A stretch of DNA of 64,000 bases from Amaranthus tricolor. Its lineage: Eukaryota > Streptophyta > Magnoliopsida > Caryophyllales > Amaranthaceae. The stretch covers positions 10,539,224 through 10,603,223 of the forward strand of contig NC_080052.1 of NCBI RefSeq assembly GCF_026212465.1, given 5' to 3'. Made by a program: the position numbers and the translations under genes. The notes beneath the pieces are model-generated. The model saw only the letters and a program-made list of their open reading frames with translations, had not been told where the DNA came from and made no database searches. Shown here in pieces: positions 59,112 to 64,000 of the stretch. The stretch's first letter is position 1, and every line of letters begins with the position of its first letter.

Positions 59112-60049
59112 GCAAAGAACAGACACACCCCTGAAACTACGTGTCGCGTGTCGGACACGGACACGCAAAAATCCGTGTCCAACACGCCAAATGAAGTGTC
59201 CAATATTTTAATATTTTTCTGGACACGTGGACACGGCAAGGACACGAAAGGGACACGGCAAGGAACACGGCAAGGACACGTGTTTTTTAAAAATTTAAAA
59301 AAGAAGATGAAAAAGAAGAAGTTGCACGGCGAAGTTAGGAGAAGGACAAATGGTGTGGAGAGGAAAGAGAAGTGATTGTCGGGGTGGTTTTAGACACTTA
59401 TAAAAGCGACGGAAAAAAGTGACAAATATAATTAGTAAACAGCAAAAGAAAGTTGAAGCGAGGAGTGTATGGTATTAGGCGGTTGAAACGGTGGTTATGG
59501 CGGTGGTGATGTGGAGGAGAGAGAAAATTTTCTGATGGTGAAGAAGAAGACATGGGTTTTTTTGGATTTTTTTAAATGATTAAATTAAAGTGTTTTGATG
59601 AATTGGGTGAATGAAAATTTGACATTAATTTGATTTGATTGAAGGAAGAAGAAGAAGATGAAGAAAATGGCTTGGGGAAGAGAGTGAAAAGGGGGTGATA
59701 GAGCTGGAAGAAAGATTACTGAATTGATTTTATTTCCTTTCTATTCTAATCTATTCTTCCTCCTTTCTGTAGTCAGTAGTACTTCTCTTTTGGTTCTATC
59801 TTTTTCTTTATTTTTTTTCTTTATTAGAATAAATTGTTGTTTATTTGGTACTTATTTGCATTTTATGTGAGTTTTATGTTTTTAAAGTGTTATTTACATA
59901 TATCAAATGAAAGATTGTAAAATTATTTTTAATTTGATATATTTATTATATTATCATTTTCGTGTCCCGTGTCCGCCATTTTTAAGTTGGTATTTTCCCG
60001 TACCCGTGTCGTGTCCGTGTCCGTGTCGTGTCCGTTTTAGTGCAACCTA
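59112..60049. mobile_element. Putative non-autonomous DNA transposon (MULE-like?), 938 bp
   Basis: Flanked by an exact 11-bp direct repeat GACGACCGCCA (59101-59111 and 60050-60060). Both ends are rich in CGTGTCC/GGACACG in opposite orientation, forming degenerate inverted repeats (left about 59140-59280, right about 59960-60035). The interior is AT-rich with no credible protein; the frame at 59148-59375 is low-complexity. The long direct repeat would fit a Mutator-like target duplication (usually 8-11 bp), but the outermost bases do not form a clean inverted repeat, so the class is uncertain. Confidence 0.5.
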
Positions 60050-60804
60050 GACGACCGCCACCACAATTAGATATAGGGCTTTGGCCCTAATCTAGCCAGA
60101 CCTTTACATATATTAAGTGTCATATTATTGCGCTTGCTTGTTGATCAGTGATAAACTTGATTAGTATTGATGCAATGATGTATGGTACGGTTATGATTAT
60201 TAATCAAATGAACTTACTTAAGTATTAAGATTACCGATAGTATAAGTGGCAGGAACATACTTCTGCCAAGGTTGAGAATGGTATCTTAGTGACTTAAAAG
60301 TATAGAACAATAAAGAATATAGTAAAATTATACACTGGTATCAATTAGTTATAAGTCCGTACTTTAAATATTATTTTGTAAATATTGTGTACAATTTTTG
60401 TATTTTAAGCTGGATAGGGAGTTATGCTCAGCGTTAAGCGCTGACCGGTTCAACTGGATGTCACCTGTATTATGGATGGCAACATTTTGCAGGATTTAGT
60501 TTCAGATTTCGATCCAGGCTGCAGCTACCAATTATTTATGCTATCGAGGACTTAACTACATTTTGTTATTCACTTGATGTTTGATGATCTTGACGTATTT
60601 GGTTTTAATTATTATGTATTTTTTTGGAACAAACGACATGTATTTTCATTTACCTTTTCAGATGTAATATTTATCGTTTTTCATAGACCTTTTAGTTTCT
60701 AAAAGCTTTTAACAAATCGACACTTTGAGACTTCCGCATTGTTATTGCAAATATTATCATTAATGATAATTATGTATCAAGATTGCCACTTTTGTTACAA
60801 TATT

Positions 60805-61850
60805 AGGTGGAATAAATATCGTCGGTAAACATTTCAGTTGAAAATTTAGTTGCAATTTCCGATTAACATAGTGTTGGTAAGTGTTAAGTCGGAATTCTGA
60901 CTGTTTGCGTTGGGAGAAATTTTGTTTGAATACCCATTATTTTCCTACTACATTTCATTCAAAAATTTCCGACTAACATGTAGTAGGATAATAGTTAGAT
61001 GTTTGAAATATAAAAAAATTCAGCAGATTATCCAAAGTAAATTTCTTTCATTTTCATGATTGTTTTAAGGGTTTAGTTGATTAAAGATGCCTTTAATCTT
61101 TTTTTATTTTGATTTTTTTTTATTGTGTGTTGAATTGTAGAAATTTTGCTCACTATTATTCATACTATGAAATAATTGAAGCCAATCAACATTAAATTGT
61201 ACTTCGGTGGTTTTTGTCACTAAGAAATACAAGACCTAGTAAAAATAATCAAGTTTGAATGAAGAAAAAGAAGGCATGATGTAAATGCAGCAAACAAGGG
61301 TTGAATCAAGATGATAATGGTCAATGTGCATTAAAATATGCTTTAAAATATTACAAATAATATGCCACTAACTAAGGTCAATTTATAAGAGAAGGGAACA
61401 AGAGACTAACAGTGGTCAATTTATTAGAGAGAAAAATAAGGAGAACATAAGAAGTTGGAGGAAAAATTAGAAAACATCACGTGATAACAACATGATTGGT
61501 CAAACCTTCACTTGATGGTCAACAAACGTTTTCTCTCAAATGGTAGTGTTTTGCAAACGTTTGGGGTCATATAAGGTAGCATTTTGCAAAAAAAAATATA
61601 GAATAGGCAATTTTCTTTTCAACAGGTGTAATACTATGGGTATTTTTTTATAATTTTCTATATTATATTAATCATATATAAAATTAAGATTAAATATAAA
61701 TAATTAACAAAATACAAAACGAAATAAAACTAAATTTATAATTGTATACTCACTCCATTTTCTAATGTTCTTCCCATTTAGAATATTCTATTTTAAAGAG
61801 AGAAATTTGATTAAGATTTTTAAGACATTAGATGATAAAATATATATTCA
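60805..61850. other. Spacer between two related LTRs
   Basis: About 1 kb of AT-rich sequence with no supported gene. TCGGTAAA and TCCGACTAACAT-like pieces (60815-60985) hint at a small CACTA-like remnant, but no clear terminal repeats were found. Confidence 0.35.
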
Positions 61851-64000
61851 TGTAACAGACTCAAAATTCCTAATCTTAATCGTTTGAATAATCATTTCTG
61901 ACTAATTCTTAATTCCTTCTTAATTCCTTCAATTTAATCTATGTTTCTTGATTATTGAACTCATCCAACTTTACTAAATTCATAGAATCTTATTTAAACT
62001 AATTCCTTTCTAAATTAATTTCAAAATTTTCATTAGATTCTAAATCACTTAAATTTCCGATTCAGTTTTTGAATTCTTTATTACTTTTATTTATTTTTTT
62101 ACATGTCCGATTTCTTAAATTAATTCGAATATGAAACTTTAAATTTCTTTTATTATTTCAAAATCTTATTTTTGAGCCCAAAAGTTTTAATTACTAATTT
62201 ATATACTATGAAAATTTCAAAATCATTTAATTAACTTATGATTTATTAAGATTTTACGTTTAAAAATGCTTATTTCTTAATTAATTTCGTTAACAATTAT
62301 TTTAACGACTATAACACTTTCATTTAAACTATTCTACACTTATATTTTTTATATATTTATCATTAACTTTAAATAAAGTTTCTAAGCTAGTTTTGCAACT
62401 AAACTAAACTTAATTACTTAAGTTATCCTTACTTAAACCTATCCAAATATTTTATATTTGCCTACTTACACGAGTTATGTAATTTGACAAAAACAAATCA
62501 AACACCTTCACCCTAATAGATATGGAAGATTGGAAGTAAGATTTGGGCCATATTGATGCAATTCTTTTTCATCCTAATTCGTACCTCTTTGTCCTAAAAT
62601 TCATCTTTATATACTAGCTTATATCCTAGTATCTAAGGAAAGACAAATGGCGTGAAAAATCATCTTGCACAAATCCATCTTAGCGTGTGATTCAAGGCCA
62701 TTTAGGCCATTTACTTCTATTCATTTTCATCCTAATTTCAATTTCTAATATTTACTAGCTGAAAATTCAAGATGATGGAGCTTAAAACACTCTTTTACTA
62801 GCTTAAACCATTATAAATTTAGAGCATTGTTGTTTAATTAAAAGATCATCATTTTGAAGTTGGTATTTATTTTAGAATTGGGTATTTACTTTAGAGCCAT
62901 CTTACTTAGAGCTTGGAGTTTGGTGTACTTGATTTTGAAATTTACCATGGAGGATATTTCTAATTAGTACTCAGTTTTAATCCTTAGTGTTAGTATGAAA
63001 TAATTTCTTACCCTACTCTTTATGTGGAATTTTACATTATATTTACTTTATAATATACAAAATGTATAATATGTTGAGTATGTTTATGTAGGAAGTTCGG
63101 TTAATGAATTATGATTAAAATGATAATAAATATGTTTATGCAAAAATATTTTTAGTACATTAATTAGTAAATTTTGAACTTCTTTAGGAAGTTGGATATT
63201 AGTGATATTAAGTATATTATTTTGTGAAATTTAAATGGATCCGGATCCGACCCGGATCCGACGGGTCCATTTTTAAGGATCCAGATCCGTGGAAACGTGT
63301 ACGAATCCACGGATCCGGGTCGGGTCCAATACCCATTGTCATCCCTAGGTATAGTAAATTTAAAAGTTATTGTGTAAAAGTTATTTTTTTTAATTGATTA
63401 TGTTAATTATTTAAGTTTAGGATTTACTATGATGAATTAAATTAAGTTGTTTTCAAGTGAAAATGACCCAAAAATACTCATGCTATTCGGACAATACCAT
63501 ATTGAAGAAAACGTTTTATTTACTGTTTAAATAATAACAAGCTATTTTTTTTGGATAATAATAAAAATAACAATTAAAAAAGATATTTTTGAGCAATTTA
63601 AGTTATTAAATATTGAAGTGTTTTTCTTGAATATATGAGATTTCATAATAAAAGTTAAGCTTTGTGATATTGAATAACTAGTTTGTACAAAGTATTTCTT
63701 TAGTTGACTATTTGACCAAAAATTTATGTAAAAAATGTAAAAGTATTTTTTTTAGTAAACTTACCTTTAAGTCATGTGTGGAATATTAAGTTTTATGAAA
63801 ATATTAAAAAACTTTACTTGTTCTATACAAGAAATATTGATTTTGTAAAATTTTAAGTTTTATTTGTTTTATAATTAAAAATAATGATTTTGGTGAACTA
63901 TAAAGTTTTACCTTTTTTTAATAAGAAATATTGATTTTTGGTAAATTATAAGTTTTATTTGTTTTACAACTAAAATGTTGATTTTGAGAACTTATTTCAA
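61851..64000 (+). repeat. Second LTR of the solo-LTR family, partial
   Basis: Starts TGTAACAGACTCAAAA like 37915 and follows the same order of sequence as 37915-38450 joined to 57900-59085, with many substitutions and indels. It runs off the window, so it could be another solo LTR or the 5' LTR of an element. The last part contains two copies of a roughly 94-bp unit (63829 and 63923, starting AAGAAATATTG). The five bases before it are ATTCA. No genes are present. Confidence 0.75.
63235..63348. mobile_element. Small hAT-like inverted-repeat fragment
   Basis: A GC-rich insert of about 114 bp, absent from the matching place in the solo LTR (about 58690). Its right end reads GGGTCCAATACCCATTGTCA then TCCCTAG, the reverse complement of the TAGGGATGACAATGGGT terminus common in plant hAT/MITE elements. 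GATCCGTGG and CCACGGATC form an internal stem. The left end is less clear, so it is probably a truncated copy. Confidence 0.55.

Larger units (their letters stand above)
37915..60799 (+). repeat. Solo LTR of a Ty3-type element, carrying nested insertions
   Basis: The LTR begins TGTAACAGACTC (37915) and ends TTTGTTACA (60799). It is flanked by a perfect ATATT duplication (37910-37914 and 60800-60804). Taking out SIRE copy 2 and the putative DNA transposon leaves about 2.5 kb, close to the 2.6-kb chromovirus LTR in this window. The left part (37915-38450) and the continuation (57900-59085) match 61851-63710, a second LTR of the same family, in the same order. With matching duplications on both sides and no internal genes of its own, it is a solo LTR left by recombination between the two LTRs of an element. 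Orientation is inferred from the TGTAACA start. Confidence 0.8.

Noticed and set aside
37833..60980. Possible CACTA element ends TACTACA and TGTAGTA around the solo LTR
   Set aside because: The match is only seven bases and the next bases do not form an inverted repeat.

Overview
This window is intergenic, repeat-dense nuclear DNA of a flowering plant, most likely a dicot, though the species cannot be fixed from the sequence. The evidence is the set of retrotransposons: an Athila-type Ty3 element with a tRNA-Asp primer site, two SIRE-type (Sirevirus) Copia elements with an envelope-like gene, a Tekay-like chromovirus, a small Copia element and an L1-type LINE. I found no intact host gene, rRNA, tRNA gene or CRISPR array. 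Almost every long reading frame belongs to a transposable element, and all elements carry inactivating mutations.

Layout. (1) 1-11268: Athila-type element on the minus strand, cut by the window start. Order in transcription sense: 5' LTR 9820-11268, tRNA-Asp primer site, gag, protease, reverse transcriptase/RNase H/integrase, GC-rich spacer, ORF3 (envelope-like position), polypurine tract, 3' LTR (partial, 1-442). (2) 11269-12118 and 22625-24282: two pieces of a long chromovirus-type LTR on the minus strand. It is split by SIRE copy 1 (12124-22619, minus, perfect TTAAG target duplication), and the Athila element is inserted at its left piece. (3) 24283-25412: mostly unexplained, with a weak coding-like stretch. 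(4) 25413-37720: a decayed LINE on the minus strand, split by a solo-LTR-like block (about 28650-30378) inside its endonuclease and by a small Copia element (32315-37254, target duplication GCTCA) inside ORF1. (5) 37915-60799: a solo LTR with an ATATT target duplication. It holds SIRE copy 2 (38451-57894, GAGGT), which holds a Tekay-like chromovirus in its gag gene (46896-55819, plus strand, TTATT), and separately a roughly 0.94-kb putative DNA transposon (59112-60049). (6) 61851-64000: a second LTR of the same family as the solo LTR, running off the window, with a small hAT-like fragment inside.

How the parts work together. Each autonomous element once encoded its own cycle: gag forms the particle, protease cuts the polyprotein, RT/RNase H copies RNA to DNA from a host tRNA primer, and integrase inserts the copy. 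Exact target duplications give the order of insertion: solo LTR, then SIRE copy 2, then the chromovirus; LINE, then small Copia; chromovirus-type LTR, then SIRE copy 1 and Athila.

Points most worth following: a domain apparently shared by the extra 3' ORFs of the Athila (Ty3) and SIRE (Copia) elements; a stop codon kept at the gag/protease border of both SIRE copies beside a splice-acceptor-like sequence; an acidic ORF ahead of gag in the chromovirus; extra copies of polypurine tracts; and a 730-bp versus 2620-bp LTR pair in one element. I do not see a clearly new non-transposon system here.
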